Shown here piece after piece: positions 26,044-33,776 of a DNA stretch of 64,000 nt (the first letter of the stretch is position 1; every line of letters starts with the position of its first letter). The DNA is from Sulfurivermis fontis (lineage in GTDB: Bacteria; Pseudomonadota; Gammaproteobacteria; Thiohalomonadales; Thiohalomonadaceae). A model generated the notes under the pieces. It was not told where the DNA came from. It worked only from the letters and a program-made list of their open reading frames with translations, and ran no database searches. Position numbers and translations under genes: made by a program. The stretch covers positions 62,001 through 126,000 of the forward strand of contig NZ_AP018724.1 in the NCBI RefSeq assembly GCF_004001245.1, given 5' to 3'.

Positions 26044-27266
26044 TGCCGCGTTTCCAGTACAAGGCGCGCAACGGTCGCGGTGATCTGGTCACCGGCGAGG
26101 TGGAGGCGACCTCGGCCGATGCCGTGGCCACGCAATTGTTCAACAGCGGCATCACGCCGGTGGATATCCGTGAGGTCAAGGCGGAGCGCGATGTGTGGGA
26201 TGAATTCAAGCGCCGTCTCGGTGCCAGCAATCCCACCCTGGATGATCTGATCCTGTACTGTCGCCAGATGTATACCCTGACCAAGGCCGGTGTGCCCATC
26301 ATCCGCGGCATCACCGGTCTGGCCGAAACTTCACGTAACCTGGTATTGGCCGAGGCACTGCGCCATATCCGCATCGAGCTGGAAAGCGGTCGCGAGCTGT
26401 CCATCGCCATGAGCCGTTTTCCCAATCTGTTTTCGCCGCTGATGATCAGCATGGTGCGCGTCGGTGAGAATACCGGCCAGCTCGATGCCGCCTTCCTGCA
26501 GTTGTCGCAGTATCTGGAGCTGGAGCGAGACACGCGCAACCGCGTCAAGATGGCATTGCGCTATCCCACTTTCGTGCTGGTGGCGATCGGCATCGCCATC
26601 GGCATCATCAACGTGTTCGTCATACCCGCCTTTGCCCAGGTGTTCCGCGGCATGCACATGGAACTGCCCTGGCAGACCCGCCTGCTCATCGGCACCTCGG
26701 AGTTTTTCGTGAACTGGTGGCAGTTCATGCTGGCGGGTGTGGTGCTGCTCGTCTTCGCCCTGCGCTACTACGTACGCACCGAGGACGGTAAGTACCGCTG
26801 GGACAAGCTCAAGCTGCGCCTGCCCATCGTCGGCGACATCATCCTGCGCGCCACCTTGTCGCGTTTCGCGCGCTCGTTCGCCATGTCCACCCGCGCCGGC
26901 GTGCCGCTGATTCAGGCGCTCAGCGTGGTGGCGCAGGCAGTGGACAACGACTACATCGGCGAGCGCATCCGCAACATGCGCAACGGCATCGAACGCGGCG
27001 ACAGCCTGACCCGCACCGCCGCCGCCAGCGCCATGTTCACTCCGCTGGTGCTGCAGATGATGGCGGTGGGCGAGGAGACCGGCGCCGTGGATGCGATGAT
27101 GGAGGAGGTGGCCGGTTTCTACGAGCGCGAGGTGGACTACGACCTGAAGAACATCAGCTCCGCCATCGAGCCGATCCTGATCATCGCCGTCGGCGTCATG
27201 GTGCTGATCCTGGCCCTGGGCGTGTTCCTGCCGATGTGGGATCTCACGCAGCTGGCGCGGCGCTGA
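26043..27266 (+). CDS. mshG: MSHA platform protein MshG (GspF/PilC family)
   Basis: A 407-residue inner-membrane protein with two T2SSF repeats: YCRQMYTLTKAGVPIIRGI...MVRVGENTGQL in the first and FARSFAMSTRAGVPLIQAL...MMAVGEETGAVD in the second. Membrane helices lie at about 175-200, 222-245 and 370-400. PilC-type platforms are rotated by the assembly ATPase to add pilins. The start overlaps the mshE stop, as expected for coupled subunits. Confidence 0.94.
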   Translation: MPRFQYKARNGRGDLVTGEVEATSADAVATQLFNSGITPVDIREVKAERDVWDEFKRRLGASNPTLDDLILYCRQMYTLTKAGVPIIRGITGLAETSRNLVLAEALRHIRIELESGRELSIAMSRFPNLFSPLMISMVRVGENTGQLDAAFLQLSQYLELERDTRNRVKMALRYPTFVLVAIGIAIGIINVFVIPAFAQVFRGMHMELPWQTRLLIGTSEFFVNWWQFMLAGVVLLVFALRYYVRTEDGKYRWDKLKLRLPIVGDIILRATLSRFARSFAMSTRAGVPLIQALSVVAQAVDNDYIGERIRNMRNGIERGDSLTRTAAASAMFTPLVLQMMAVGEETGAVDAMMEEVAGFYEREVDYDLKNISSAIEPILIIAVGVMVLILALGVFLPMWDLTQLARR

Positions 27267-27279
27267 GCATTGCAAGGCC

Positions 27280-27828
27280 ATGCCGTTGCAACCGCTTGAT
27301 CCGGATCGCCCGCCGCGCGGCCTCGGGCAATTGGTACTCGTTACCCTGTTGATCCTGATCTTCATCGTCATCGCCACCCGCCGCATCTGGGAGCTGCGCA
27401 TCGTGGCAGAGCAGACCCACGTCATCCATACCGTGGGGGCATTGCAAAGCGCCATCGGTATCGAGGTGATGAAACGTGTGCTGCGTGGCGGTATCGCTGC
27501 AGTGGCAGACATGGACCTCGCCGATCCCATGGACTATCTCGATCCAGACCGCCGCCCACGCAACTACCAGCGCCTCGGCGGCCCGTTGCCGCCGGAACAG
27601 ATGGTGCCGCGCCGCTGGTACTACGAGCCGCAGCAGGGCATCCTCATCTATCGCGTCGACCACGGCGAGTACCTGGAAACGGAACTGCCCGGCCCGCCGC
27701 GCATCCGCTTCCAGCTGCAACTGCGCTACGAGGACCGTAACGGCAACGGCCGCTACGATGCCGACAGCGATGCTCTCGGCGGTGTGAGCCTGGTGACGCT
27801 GGAGCCCTACCGCTGGCTGGCGCCGTAA
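27280..27828 (+). CDS. mshF: MSHA biogenesis protein MshF
   Basis: A 182-residue single-pass membrane protein. The helix is at residues 17-33 (QLVLVTLLILIFIVIAT), followed by a periplasmic pilin-like region with ETRRIWE-like RRIWELRIVAEQTHV, then WYYEPQQGILIYRV and RFQLQLRYEDRNGNGRYD. Position right after mshG matches mshF in known loci. Its exact function is unknown. The start is 14 bp after the mshG stop with GCAAGG as SD. Confidence 0.75.
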   Translation: MPLQPLDPDRPPRGLGQLVLVTLLILIFIVIATRRIWELRIVAEQTHVIHTVGALQSAIGIEVMKRVLRGGIAAVADMDLADPMDYLDPDRRPRNYQRLGGPLPPEQMVPRRWYYEPQQGILIYRVDHGEYLETELPGPPRIRFQLQLRYEDRNGNGRYDADSDALGGVSLVTLEPYRWLAP

Positions 27829-27841
27829 CGCCCCCTCCCGG

Positions 27842-27896
27842 CCTCCCCCACGCGTGGGGGAGGAGAGTTCTCCCGCCCCGCTCGACGGGGAGGGGC
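27842..27896. repeat. Two adjacent GC-rich palindromes after mshF
   Basis: A perfect 22-bp palindrome (arms CCTCCCCCACG, 27842-27863) is followed by CCCGCCCCG/CGGGGAGGGG arms (27872-27896). No T-run follows either. They may stabilise mRNA ends or act as weak terminators between mshF and the next gene. Confidence 0.5.
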
Positions 27897-27968
27897 GCTG
27901 GGCAAAGGAACGCGGTTGTCGTATAAAAAGGCGGGGCTTGTTTCCTGCGGATTGCACAGAGGGTGGTC

Positions 27969-28568
27969 ATGGACATCATCATCACGGCACTGTACTGGAG
28001 CGCCACGGCGCTGGTGGTTCTGGCCCTGCTTACCGGCATCGGGCTGCTGGTGGCACCGGGGCCGTTGCGGGATCTGGCCCGCCCCCTCGACCGCTGGCAT
28101 TCCCTGCGTCCCGCCCTGGGGCCGCTGGACAAGCCGCACTACACCGAGCGCCGCATCTATCATCACCACCGCCTGGTGGGCGCCCTGTTCGTATTCGGCG
28201 CGGGATACACCCTGCTGCGCCTGCCCGGGGTCGACCCCCAGGCGGCCCTTGGACTGATGCCGGAGAACTGGGACGGCAACCTGCGCGGCCTGCTGGCGGC
28301 GAACGTCTACTGGTTGCTGCTGGTCGCCAATTTCGCCGCCCTGATCCTCGGCCTGGTGGTCTATTTCCGCCCCAGCCTGCTCAAGCGACTGGAGGCCCGA
28401 TCCAATCGCTGGCTCTCCACCCGCCAGGCAATGAAACCGCTGGACGTCTACCACAGCGAGTGGAATACCCTGTTGTGGCGCCGGCCGCGCCTGACGGGGC
28501 TGTTTATTACCGCAGGCAGCCTGTATATTTGGATCATCCTGCTCGCCTACCGCCACGGCGTCCTTTAG
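27969..28568 (+). CDS. Membrane protein of unknown function in the msh locus
   Basis: A 199-residue protein not recognised. It has membrane helices at about residues 7-28, 65-82, 100-128 and 170-192, and a conserved-looking HxH-like cluster ERRIYHHHRLVGALFVFG in the first loop. AGAGGG six bases upstream of ATG 27969 is a good SD. It sits between mshF and the pilin genes, separated from both by palindromic gaps, so it may be an independent gene. No catalytic motif is apparent. Confidence 0.65.
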   Translation: MDIIITALYWSATALVVLALLTGIGLLVAPGPLRDLARPLDRWHSLRPALGPLDKPHYTERRIYHHHRLVGALFVFGAGYTLLRLPGVDPQAALGLMPENWDGNLRGLLAANVYWLLLVANFAALILGLVVYFRPSLLKRLEARSNRWLSTRQAMKPLDVYHSEWNTLLWRRPRLTGLFITAGSLYIWIILLAYRHGVL

Positions 28569-28981
28569 CCCGGCCATATCTGCAGAGGAACCCACTCCGT
28601 GGCCGAAAGCAGCGTCTATCGCGGACGCTGTTCGCCGCGAGGACTCGGCTCCTGCACCGGGCTGGTGGCATGCGGCCAGTCACAGGGCGCGCAAGAGCGT
28701 GTAGGGCCGACTTCAGTCGGCCCTAACGGGTGGGTGGATCATTTTTGTGGGTGCCCTGCACGCCCTGCAAGGGGATGTGCGGCCGGGAGCCGATACGGAA
28801 AATCCCGATGAATTAGGTTAAATATCAACTTTGGATTGAAAGCCTTACGCGCGTGTGTTAAGAAATAGGACGAAATTCACGGAAATATCTGCCGCCCCAT
28901 GGATGACCCTGTCGGCTGCGGCCGGCACGAGGCGGAAACAACCGGGAGGCTGCGGCCTCGCTACAAAGCAGGAGTCTTGAA
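28569..28981. other. Gene-free 413-bp gap upstream of mshA
   Basis: No plausible gene is seen. The gap contains a REP-like CGCCGCGAGGACTCGGCTCC segment (28636-28655), a strong palindrome TAGGGCCGAC-TTCA-GTCGGCCCTA at 28702-28725 without a T-run, and an AT-rich stretch (28801-28875) likely to include the mshA promoter. No clear sigma-54 or sigma-70 hexamer pair could be assigned. The mshA SD is AGGAG at 28971. Confidence 0.5.
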
Positions 28982-29368
28982 ATGAACAAGCAACAGGCAG
29001 GCTTCACCCTGATCGAGCTGGTCATGGTGATCGTGATTCTGGGTATTCTGGCGGCGACGGCGATTCCGAAGTACGTCGATCTGCAAACGCAAGCACTGGC
29101 ATCTGCCAAGAAGGGTATGAGTGGTGCCGCCAAGGGTGCGCATGCGATTCAGATCGCGAAGAATGCCGCAACTAATGTCACCCCGATCTACCCCACCGTT
29201 GCTGGCGTAGCTGCCGCTTTGAATCCGGCGGGAACCGCAGTAGCCGATGGTGTTCAGGTTGATATCAACGGTACTACCTATACCATTCCTACCTATACCG
29301 ATGACACCTGTGCGACACTGACCACTGCCATCACTGATAATGTGCAGTGCGTTGGAGATATTCCTTAA
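28982..29368 (+). CDS. mshA: MSHA major pilin MshA
   Basis: A 128-residue class IV prepilin with a short leader MNKQQAG cleaved before Phe (GFTLIELVMVIVILGILAA), and the conserved Glu at mature position 5. The C-terminus has two cysteines (in DDTCATL and NVQCVG) that would close the D-loop. The start is preceded by AGGAGTCTTGAA. It has its own upstream gap and a strong terminator right after, consistent with independent high expression of the main structural subunit. Confidence 0.9.
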   Translation: MNKQQAGFTLIELVMVIVILGILAATAIPKYVDLQTQALASAKKGMSGAAKGAHAIQIAKNAATNVTPIYPTVAGVAAALNPAGTAVADGVQVDINGTTYTIPTYTDDTCATLTTAITDNVQCVGDIP

Positions 29369-29407
29369 TCGGGAACTTGCCTCGTAGAGTCGTTACGCGG
29401 GCACGAG

Positions 29408-29442
29408 AAAGGGCGGGAACCTTGAGTCTCCCGCCCTTTTTC
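29408..29442 (+). terminator. Intrinsic terminator after mshA
   Basis: AAAGGGCGGGA pairs with TCCCGCCCTTT across a 10-nt loop, followed by TTCTT. It lies 40 bp after the mshA stop and would insulate the major pilin transcript from the minor pilin genes. Confidence 0.85.
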
Positions 29443-29506
29443 TTGGCACCTACCTTCATACATATGATGCTAACTACCCTAGTTATTGGTTGGCGGCACC
29501 GGGCAC

Positions 29507-29672
29507 GGGATAGGGGTCAGGTCTTGACATGGCGCTTTTCCATGCCGAATCATTTTGACCATGGCCAGACCCCTACGCATTGAATATGCCGGCGCTTTAT
29601 ATCACGTCACGAGCCGCGGCAATGCCTGTGAACCCATCTTTCACGATGATGATGATCAACAAACCTTTCTCG
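29507..29672 (+). repeat. Partial tandem copy of the RAYT element left end
   Basis: This 166-bp stretch is nearly identical to 29674-29839 (period 167 bp; two substitutions noted, C to T at the Arg/Cys codon and G to A in GATCGAC). It contains a terminal repeat GGGGTCAGGTCTTGACAT and the first ~37 codons of the transposase, cut off at the junction. It suggests slippage or an abortive insertion of the element into itself. Confidence 0.85.
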
Positions 29673-30685
29673 TGGGATAGGGGTCAGGTCTTGACATGGC
29701 GCTTTTCCATGCCGAATCATTTTGACCATGGCCAGACCCCTACGCATTGAATATGCCGGCGCTTTATATCACGTCACGAGCCGCGGCAATGCCCGTGAAC
29801 CCATCTTTCACGATGATGATGATCGACAAACCTTTCTCGCCCTGCTGGGGGAGGTGATAACCCGCTTTGGTTGGATGTGTCACGCCTATTGCCTGATGGG
29901 CAATCACTATCACCTCCTGCTGGAAACTCCCGACCCCAATCTCTCCCTTGGTATGCGGCACCTCAATGGTGTGTATACTCAGCGCTTCAATCGCCGCCAT
30001 AGCCGCGTTGGGCACGTATTTCAGGGGCGATTCAAGGCGATACTGGTGGAAAAGGACAGTTATCTGTTAGAGCTGGCACGCTATATTGTGCTCAACCCTG
30101 TTCGCGCCGGCATGGTCAAGGATGCCGCGCTGTATCCCTGGAGCAGCTACCGGGCGACTGCGGGAGGTAAGTGCGCTCCGGCATGGCTCACCACGGCTTC
30201 GATATTGGGGCTTTTTGCCAAGACTGACGCAGTAGCGCGGCGCCGATACTGCGAGTTCGTCGCACAGGGAATGACCGCTGGTTCGCCATGGCCGATGCTG
30301 AAGGGGCAGATTCTTCTCGGAGGCGAAGCGTTCGCTGCGCAGATGCAGCCGCTGCTCGAAGGTGCGGCAGACTCAAAGGAGGTGCCCCGTACACAACGAT
30401 GGGCGCACAGGCCGACCTTGAGGACGATGTTCATCAAGCCAGTACGGGCCGATAAATTGAAGCGCGATGAGGCAATTCGTTGTGCTTATAACGATTATGG
30501 ATATACGATGGCTGCGATTGCTCGTGAATTAGGGCTGCATTATTCGACCGTGAGCAAGGTCATTAAGGGTGAACGGTGAGAAACAGTGATGTCAAGACCT
30601 GACCCCATTGGGGGCTTCATTGGGGGCTTTGAGCAAGGTCATTAAGGGTGAACGGTGAGAAACAGTGATGTCAAGACCTGACCCC
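29513..30685 (+). mobile_element. RAYT (REP-associated tyrosine transposase) element inserted between mshA and mshC
   Basis: The element carries one transposase gene between terminal inverted repeats: GGGGTCAGGTCTTGACAT at 29513 and 29680 on the left, and ATGTCAAGACCTGACCCC at 30589 and 30668 on the right. Both ends are partially duplicated in tandem (periods 167 and 79 bp). No target duplication is seen, as expected for Y1/HUH-type single-strand transposition. The outermost right repeat forms the start of the mshC reading frame. Confidence 0.8.
29728..30579 (+). CDS. REP-associated tyrosine transposase (Y1/HUH family)
   Basis: A 283-residue protein of the IS200-like Y1 transposase superfamily. 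It opens MARPLRIEYAGALYHVTSRG, has the HUH-type metal motif HYH (H60, H62) in MGNHYHLLLETP, and the catalytic tyrosine region DSYLLELARYIVLNPVRAG (residues 110-128). The C-terminus has a helix-turn-helix-like end (GYTMAAIARELGLHYSTVSK). The full domain set suggests an active enzyme. ATG 29728 is chosen because the same start is preserved in the duplicated fragment at 29561. Confidence 0.9.
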   Translation: MARPLRIEYAGALYHVTSRGNAREPIFHDDDDRQTFLALLGEVITRFGWMCHAYCLMGNHYHLLLETPDPNLSLGMRHLNGVYTQRFNRRHSRVGHVFQGRFKAILVEKDSYLLELARYIVLNPVRAGMVKDAALYPWSSYRATAGGKCAPAWLTTASILGLFAKTDAVARRRYCEFVAQGMTAGSPWPMLKGQILLGGEAFAAQMQPLLEGAADSKEVPRTQRWAHRPTLRTMFIKPVRADKLKRDEAIRCAYNDYGYTMAAIARELGLHYSTVSKVIKGER

Positions 30686-30698
30686 ATTGGGGGCTTCA
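30552..30698 (+). repeat. 79-bp tandem duplication at the RAYT right end
   Basis: The 68-bp sequence 30552-30619 (transposase C-terminal codons plus terminal repeat) is repeated at 30631-30698. Between them lies an extra ATTGGGGGCTT unit, so ATTGGGGGCTTC appears three times. The second copy overlaps the first codons of mshC. Confidence 0.85.
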
Positions 30699-31126
30699 CC
30701 CTCACTGAGCTGGTGATGGTAATCGTCATCCTCGGTGTGCTGTCGGTGACGGCACTGCCGATGTGGTTCAATCGTACGGATTTCGAGCAGCGCGGCTGGT
30801 TCGATGAGTTGTTGCAGGCCACGCGTTATGCGCAGAAGCTGGCCGTCGCCTCCAACTGCGATGTGCGCATCACCATCAACGCCGACAGCTTTTCCCTGCA
30901 ACAACCCACTACCAACTGCAACACGGCCAACTGGCAGATCATCTCACTGCCGGGCAAGCAGCCCCCCTACAACGCGCCGAGCGACGTCAGCGTCACGGCG
31001 GGGACCGGTACCCTGACCTTCCTCGCCTCCGGCCTTGCCTCTGCCGACAGGACCGTGACCGTGACCGGGACCAGCCCGTTGAGCTTCCGGGTTTATGCCG
31101 CCACCGGCTATGTGGAGCGGCAATGA
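30668..31126 (+). CDS. mshC: MSHA minor prepilin MshC-like, with transposon-derived leader
   Basis: A 152-residue prepilin. The mature part FTLTELVMVIVILGVLSV with Glu5 and a C-terminal region with two cysteines (SNCDV, TTNCNT) is typical of MshC. The leader MSRPDPIGG is unusual: codons 1-6 are the 18-bp terminal repeat of the RAYT element (ATG at 30668). The native start appears to have been lost and replaced. Cleavage after Gly9 remains possible. GGTGAG upstream could serve as SD. It overlaps mshD by 4 bp. Confidence 0.8.
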   Translation: MSRPDPIGGFTLTELVMVIVILGVLSVTALPMWFNRTDFEQRGWFDELLQATRYAQKLAVASNCDVRITINADSFSLQQPTTNCNTANWQIISLPGKQPPYNAPSDVSVTAGTGTLTFLASGLASADRTVTVTGTSPLSFRVYAATGYVERQ

Positions 31127-31554
31127 TGATGCGGCAGCGCGGCCTCACCCTCATCGAACTGGTGGTCAGCATGGTGATCATCGGCATCGCCGTGGTGGGC
31201 ATCCTCAAGGTGATGGAGATCACCACGCGCCACAGCGCCGACCCGATGATCCAGCATCAGGCGGTCGCCATCGCCGAGGCCTATCTGGAAGAGATCCTCA
31301 CCAAGAGTTATGACGCCGGGCCGGGTACCGGTACGCGGGATCAGTTTGACGATGTGGATGATTATCGCAACCTGCCGGATACGGTGGTGCGTGACCAGTT
31401 TGGCAATGCCATCGCCGGCCTGGGTGACTATGCCGTGACGGTAGCCATTGCCGATACGGCGCTGGATGGTGTCAATGTCAAACGGGTGGATGTGACGGTG
31501 ACCCACAGCACCCTCGTGAACATGACCATAACCGGCTACCGCGCCGATTATTGA
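31123..31554 (+). CDS. mshD: MSHA minor prepilin MshD (PilV/GspI-like)
   Basis: A 143-residue prepilin with leader MMMRQRG and mature N-terminus LTLIELVVSMVIIGIAVVGI. The Leu1 and Glu5 and the segment HQAVAIAEAYLEEILT are typical of PilV/GspI-type minor pilins and MshD. It overlaps mshC and mshO. It would join the tip or priming complex of the pilus. Confidence 0.85.
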   Translation: MMMRQRGLTLIELVVSMVIIGIAVVGILKVMEITTRHSADPMIQHQAVAIAEAYLEEILTKSYDAGPGTGTRDQFDDVDDYRNLPDTVVRDQFGNAIAGLGDYAVTVAIADTALDGVNVKRVDVTVTHSTLVNMTITGYRADY

Positions 31555-32372
31555 TGACCATGCAGATGAACTCACACCTGCACCGCGGCTTCACCCTGGT
31601 CGAGCTGATCATGGTCATCGTGATCACCGGCATCATCGCGGCCATCGTCGGCGTGTTCATCCGCCAGCCCGTGGAAGGCTATGTGGACCTGTCGCGCCGC
31701 GCCGAGCTGGTGGATGCGGCCGAGTCGGCCCTGCGTCTGATGGCGCGCGATATCAGGCGCGCCCTGCCCAACAGCATACGCATCACCGGCGGCACACAGA
31801 TCGAGATGATCAATACCGTGCAGGGGGCGCGCTACCGCGCCACGCCGCCCGGTGCACCGGCCAAGGTGCTGAATTTCAGCGCGCCCGACAACAGTTTCAA
31901 TGTGTTCGGTCAGCACCTACAGGAGGGGACGCTCTCCGGCCATCATCTGGTTGTCTACAACCTCGGCATTGCCGGGGCGGATGCCTACAGCTGGGACAAC
32001 GTGATCACTCCGGCCAGTGACATCACCATTGCCAACGACGACGCCGCACCGACGGCGGGCGAGCAGACTATCACCCTTGACGACATCAGCCACCAGTTCG
32101 CCTACGAATCGCCGCGTCAGCGCATATTTCTGGTGGACGGCGCCATCAGCTACCGCTGCGAGGGCACCGCTCTCAATCGTTACGGCGTATATGCCATCGG
32201 TGGCGGCGTGGGAACCGGCACGCCCGTTACGCGCCACGTCAACGGCTGCACCTTCACCTATAACCCCGGCACGGCGACCCGCGCCGGGCTGGTTACCCTG
32301 GAACTGACACTGACTGACGGTGGAGAATCGGTGCGGCTCCTGCACCAGGTGCATGTGGATAACGTGCCATGA
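31554..32372 (+). CDS. mshO: MSHA minor prepilin MshO (PilW/GspJ-like)
   Basis: A 272-residue prepilin. The leader ends HLHRG and the mature protein begins FTLVELIMVIVITGIIAAI, then has a large globular domain with RAELVDAAESALRLMARDIRRALPNSIR, typical of GspJ/MshO. Three in-frame ATGs (31554, 31560, 31566) precede the leader; the first overlaps the mshD stop. Two cysteines (YRCEG, NGCTF) may form a disulfide. Confidence 0.87.
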   Translation: MTMQMNSHLHRGFTLVELIMVIVITGIIAAIVGVFIRQPVEGYVDLSRRAELVDAAESALRLMARDIRRALPNSIRITGGTQIEMINTVQGARYRATPPGAPAKVLNFSAPDNSFNVFGQHLQEGTLSGHHLVVYNLGIAGADAYSWDNVITPASDITIANDDAAPTAGEQTITLDDISHQFAYESPRQRIFLVDGAISYRCEGTALNRYGVYAIGGGVGTGTPVTRHVNGCTFTYNPGTATRAGLVTLELTLTDGGESVRLLHQVHVDNVP

Positions 32373-32429
32373 ACGGGGGTAGACTGGACGCGCACGGCTC
32401 ATGGCCGGTATCGCTGTAAGGAGGCAACC

Positions 32430-32633
32430 GTGACCACTGCGGACAAACTCATCGATGAAATTCAGCAGCTTCCCGAGCCCTTGCAGCAGGAGGTTTTCGA
32501 CTTCACCCAGTTCCTCAAAGAGCGGTTGGCTCGTGCGGAAGCCAATAACCTGATGCAGGCGCAACAACGCAGCATGGAAGGGGTGTGGGACAACACGGAA
32601 GATGAGGTATGGAACAATGTTCCAACCCGGTGA
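32430..32633 (+). CDS. Putative antitoxin (DUF2281-like) of a MazF-type module
   Basis: A 67-residue acidic protein starting at GTG 32430 behind a perfect SD (AAGGAGG, 32418-32424). The core LIDEIQQLPEPLQQEVFDFTQFLKER (a DUF2281-like pattern) is common in small antitoxins. Its 3' end overlaps the toxin gene by 17 bp. It is placed between mshO and mshP, so the module was inserted into the pilus operon. Confidence 0.7.
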   Translation: MTTADKLIDEIQQLPEPLQQEVFDFTQFLKERLARAEANNLMQAQQRSMEGVWDNTEDEVWNNVPTR

Positions 32634-32934
32634 TGTCGTGTTGGTCCCCTTTCTGTTCTCCAACTTGCACGCGGCAAAACGCCGGCTTGTTCTGATCCTG
32701 ACGCCGCCGGATGCATTGGGTGACGTGGTGTGCCTCGCCATTACCTCCAGCGCTCATCATGAAGCTGCGTTTCAGTTGGATGAGGCCTCCTTTCTTGAGG
32801 GTGTGCTTCCCAAGATCAGTTGGGTCCGGGTAAGTAAAGTCTATACACCCCGCGAGTCCGTTATCTCGGGCACCTTCGGTCGGCTACACCCTGAAGTCAT
32901 GGACTCTTACTGCTCGCACCTCGGTTGCCAATAG
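32617..32934 (+). CDS. PemK/MazF-family toxin
   Basis: A 105-residue protein with the PemK/MazF hallmark N-terminus MFQPGDVVLVPFLFSN, then KRRLVLILTPPD and CLAITSSAHH and the ISWVRVSKVYTPRESVISG strand. MazF-like toxins are sequence-specific endoribonucleases held in check by the adjacent antitoxin. ATG 32617 is preferred because the motif starts there. The following mshP starts 8 bp downstream, so the toxin is embedded without a visible terminator. Confidence 0.8.
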   Translation: MFQPGDVVLVPFLFSNLHAAKRRLVLILTPPDALGDVVCLAITSSAHHEAAFQLDEASFLEGVLPKISWVRVSKVYTPRESVISGTFGRLHPEVMDSYCSHLGCQ

Positions 32935-32941
32935 TACGGGC

Positions 32942-33376
32942 ATGAATCGCTCCCCGCGACATATACACGGTTTTTCCCTGGTCAGCGCCCTGTTCCTGCT
33001 GGTGGTGCTGGGCGCGCTGGGCGCCTACATGGTCAGCATCAGCGGTACGCAGCATTTCACCACGCTCCACGCCTTGCAGGGCGCCAAGGCCTATCACGCG
33101 GCGCGCAGCGGCACCGAGTGGGGCATAGCCACCGCACTGGGCATCGCCGCCTGTCCCGCCACGCCGACGACCCTCAGCGGCGGCCTGAGCGGCGGCGACC
33201 TGGACGGATTTGCCGTTTCCGTCACCCTGGACTCCTGCACCAGCCACCAGGAGGCCGGCGAGAATTACAACGTGTATGAAATCACCGCCTTTGCCCAGAC
33301 CAATTCCCCGGGCTTCGGCCAGCCCGGTTATGCGGCGCGACGGATCACTGTTACCGTCACCAACGCCGCCCCGTAG
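32942..33376 (+). CDS. mshP: MSHA biogenesis protein MshP (PilX/GspK-like)
   Basis: A 144-residue protein with N-terminus GFSLVSALFLLVVLGALGAYMV, a pilin-like helix with Val/Ser in place of the usual Glu5, as is common in MshP and GspK-type proteins. ALQGAKAYHAARSGTEWGIA follows, typical of PilX/MshP. Two cysteines lie in AACPAT and DSCTSH. The start is 8 bp after the toxin gene. It should belong to the minor pilin group with MshC, D and O. Confidence 0.83.
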   Translation: MNRSPRHIHGFSLVSALFLLVVLGALGAYMVSISGTQHFTTLHALQGAKAYHAARSGTEWGIATALGIAACPATPTTLSGGLSGGDLDGFAVSVTLDSCTSHQEAGENYNVYEITAFAQTNSPGFGQPGYAARRITVTVTNAAP

Positions 33377-33511
33377 CCGGTGGTGGATGTGGAAGATCGC
33401 ATCAGGCGCGACTGCACACATGGCGCCCCTTGGCACGCAGACCCTATATAGCGCAGCGGTATCGCCCAAACCCTGGTGTAGTTGCTATTTCCCATAACCT
33501 CCAACATACTA

Positions 33512-33530
33512 TTGTTGAAATTTTCAACAA
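33512..33530. promoter_or_regulatory. Probable VapB operator
   Basis: TTGTTGAAATTTTCAACAA is a perfect 9+1+9 inverted repeat 12 bp upstream of the antitoxin start. Type II antitoxins usually autoregulate through such palindromes near their promoter. Confidence 0.6.
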
Positions 33531-33542
33531 CAGGAGATTGGC

Positions 33543-33776
33543 ATGGCGACCGTCAATTTCAGTGTGCCGGATGATGTCAAGGACGCCTTCAACGCGACGT
33601 TTCAGGGGCAGAACAAAAGCGCCGTCATCGCCGAATTAATGCGCGAGGCGGTAGAACGGGCGCAGCGCAAGCAACGCAGCCACGAGGCCATCGGCAGAAT
33701 TCTGGCCCGCCGGGATCACGCCCCCGTCGTTTCACAAGACGATCTGCAAAAGGCCCGTGAGGCCGAGCGCCCGTGA
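33543..33776 (+). CDS. VapB-type antitoxin (ribbon-helix-helix-like)
   Basis: A 77-residue protein with a ribbon-helix-helix-like N-terminus (ATVNFSVPDDVKDAFNATFQ, KSAVIAELMREAVERAQ) and a charged C-terminal tail expected to wrap the toxin. The SD is AGGAG. The stop overlaps the GTG start of the PIN toxin, the usual vapBC coupling. Confidence 0.8.
   Translation: MATVNFSVPDDVKDAFNATFQGQNKSAVIAELMREAVERAQRKQRSHEAIGRILARRDHAPVVSQDDLQKAREAERP

Noticed and set aside
28801-28981. Sigma-54 promoter for mshA
   Set aside because: No GG-N10-GC pair with a good -24 box was found in this gap, unlike the clear one upstream of the porin gene.
29561-29672. A second RAYT transposase gene upstream of the intact one
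   Set aside because: It is only the first ~37 codons, cut off at the tandem duplication junction; it is a duplicated end, not a gene.
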